The notes under the pieces are model-generated. The model saw only the letters and a program-made list of their open reading frames with translations. It searched no databases and was not told the DNA's origin. From NCBI GenBank assembly GCA_041397765.1, contig JAWKWA010000003.1:1-64000 (forward strand): a DNA stretch of 64,000 bases. The letters run 5' to 3'. Source of the stretch: JAWKWA01 sp041397765. GTDB lineage: Bacteria; Pseudomonadota; Alphaproteobacteria; Rhizobiales; Hyphomicrobiaceae. The position numbers were made by a program, and so were the translations under genes. Positions 63,416 through 64,000 of this stretch are shown piece by piece; position 1 is the stretch's first letter; every line of letters starts with the position of its first letter.

Positions 63416-63853
63416 CTAGCTCTGTATCATGCCGGCGAGCGCTTCGAGCGCCAGTTCATAGCCTTTCGCGCCCAATCCACAAATCACGCCGGTCGCGGCG
63501 AGCGAGACATAGGAGTGGTGGCGGAACGACTCCCGGCGGAAGATGTTGGAGATGTGCACCTCGACGACCGGCAACTCGGCCGCGGACAGCGCGTCGAGGA
63601 TGGCGATCGAGGTATGGGTATAGGCACCTGCATTCAGCACGATACCGGACGCCGTGTCGCGGGCCTCCTGGATCCAGCCGACCATCTCGCCCTCGCCATT
63701 CGACTGGCGGAAATCGATCTGCAGGCCGAGCGATGCTGCCTTTTCCCGGCACATCCGCGCGACATCGTCGAGCGTCGTCGCGCCGTAGATCGCCGGCTCG
63801 CGCCGGCCGAGCATGTTGAGATTGGGGCCGTTGAGGACGTAGATCGGCTTCAT
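63416..63853 (-). CDS. aroQ: 3-dehydroquinate dehydratase, type II
   Basis: A 145-residue dodecameric shikimate-pathway enzyme. VLNGPNLNMLGRREPAIYG at the N-terminus carries the flexible active-site loop, FRQSNGEGEMVGWI and NAGAYTHTSIAILDAL follow, and VEVHISNIFRRESFRHHSY holds the catalytic His region. It lies 125 bp upstream of accB, and aroQ-accB-accC is a well-known order. Confidence 0.97.
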   Translation of the reverse strand: MKPIYVLNGPNLNMLGRREPAIYGATTLDDVARMCREKAASLGLQIDFRQSNGEGEMVGWIQEARDTASGIVLNAGAYTHTSIAILDALSAAELPVVEVHISNIFRRESFRHHSYVSLAATGVICGLGAKGYELALEALAGMIQS

Positions 63854-64000
63854 CGCTGCCCGCCTGTCTCGAGGAACCGCCGTTCGAGGTCCAATGCCGG
63901 CCGCGGTATCGGGGCGGCCGTCCGCCGAGCCCCCGACCCGTCGCCAAGACGGCCGGGGGCCGACGACAGCGCGCCCCTTGCTAGCAGCATTCGGGAACCG

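Overview
This is about 64 kb of GC-rich chromosome whose gene content and order fit an alphaproteobacterium of the order Hyphomicrobiales (Rhizobiales). Supporting signs are the rpsF-rpsR-DUF2232-rplI-(cfa)-dnaB-alr-radA-cvpA-purF run, the tmk-holB-metG-tatD-MBL run, petABC next to uvrC, an fdsGBA-type NAD-dependent formate dehydrogenase operon, and a C-terminally extended L9 and S6. I cannot resolve family or genus. I see no tRNA, rRNA, transposase, integrase, prophage, CRISPR array or recognisable defence island, so this is mostly core chromosome with small repeat-rich gaps.

Layout. 1-5.3 kb (+): end of a D-Ala-D-Ala carboxypeptidase, tmk, holB, metG, tatD and a PhnP-like metallo-hydrolase, ending at a strong hairpin. 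5.5-9 kb (-): two tandem secreted Cys-rich TPR proteins, an SDR and an orphan periplasmic binding-fold protein. 9.2-20.2 kb (-): the replication, translation and cell-wall block purF, cvpA, radA, alr, dnaB, cfa, rplI, DUF2232, rpsR, rpsF, with several overlapping stop/start codons. 20.2-23.4 kb: a repeat-rich gap and a large broken gene for a repeat-rich (beta-helix-like) membrane protein. 23.4-24.9 kb (-): SDR and trmL. 25.2-30.4 kb (+): cytochrome bc1 (petABC), a terminator, then uvrC. 30.5-33.2 kb: GNAT protein, and epmA divergent from efp. 33.3-34.2 kb: cobalamin riboswitch and a lone CbiM-like protein. 34.5-40.7 kb (+): fdsG-fdsB-fdsA-fdhD/fdsC-fdsD, closed by a duplicated 70-bp palindromic element. 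40.8-47.7 kb: ABC-F ATPase, RTX protein, AhpD-like protein, ndk, VWA protein and sulfotransferase. 47.7-52 kb: repeat-rich gaps with small membrane proteins, an aspartate aminotransferase and a cytochrome c'. 52.4-59 kb (+): an EF-G-like GTPase, a DUF3095 protein and a tctCBA transporter. 59.1-63.9 kb (-): an FAD oxidoreductase, aat, accC, accB and aroQ.

How the genes work together. Formate oxidation (Fds) yields NADH for a respiratory chain that includes bc1. EpmA and EF-P form an enzyme/substrate pair, and the EF-P carries the Lys34 target. AccB and AccC supply the biotin carboxylase half of acetyl-CoA carboxylase. TctCBA imports a carboxylate.

Quality caution. Several housekeeping genes (holB, end of metG, tatD, the MBL gene, the 3' part of purF) are interrupted by many single-base frameshifts. 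Each remains fully recognisable when frames are joined. Three of these genes are normally essential or nearly so, and the rest of the window has long intact frames. I therefore read these tracts as probable local sequencing or assembly errors rather than gene decay. I found no convincing wholly new multi-gene system. The best leads are the repeat-rich membrane protein, the dispersed palindromic elements, the 14-bp tandem repeats before tctC, and the EF-G paralogue with altered GTPase motifs.
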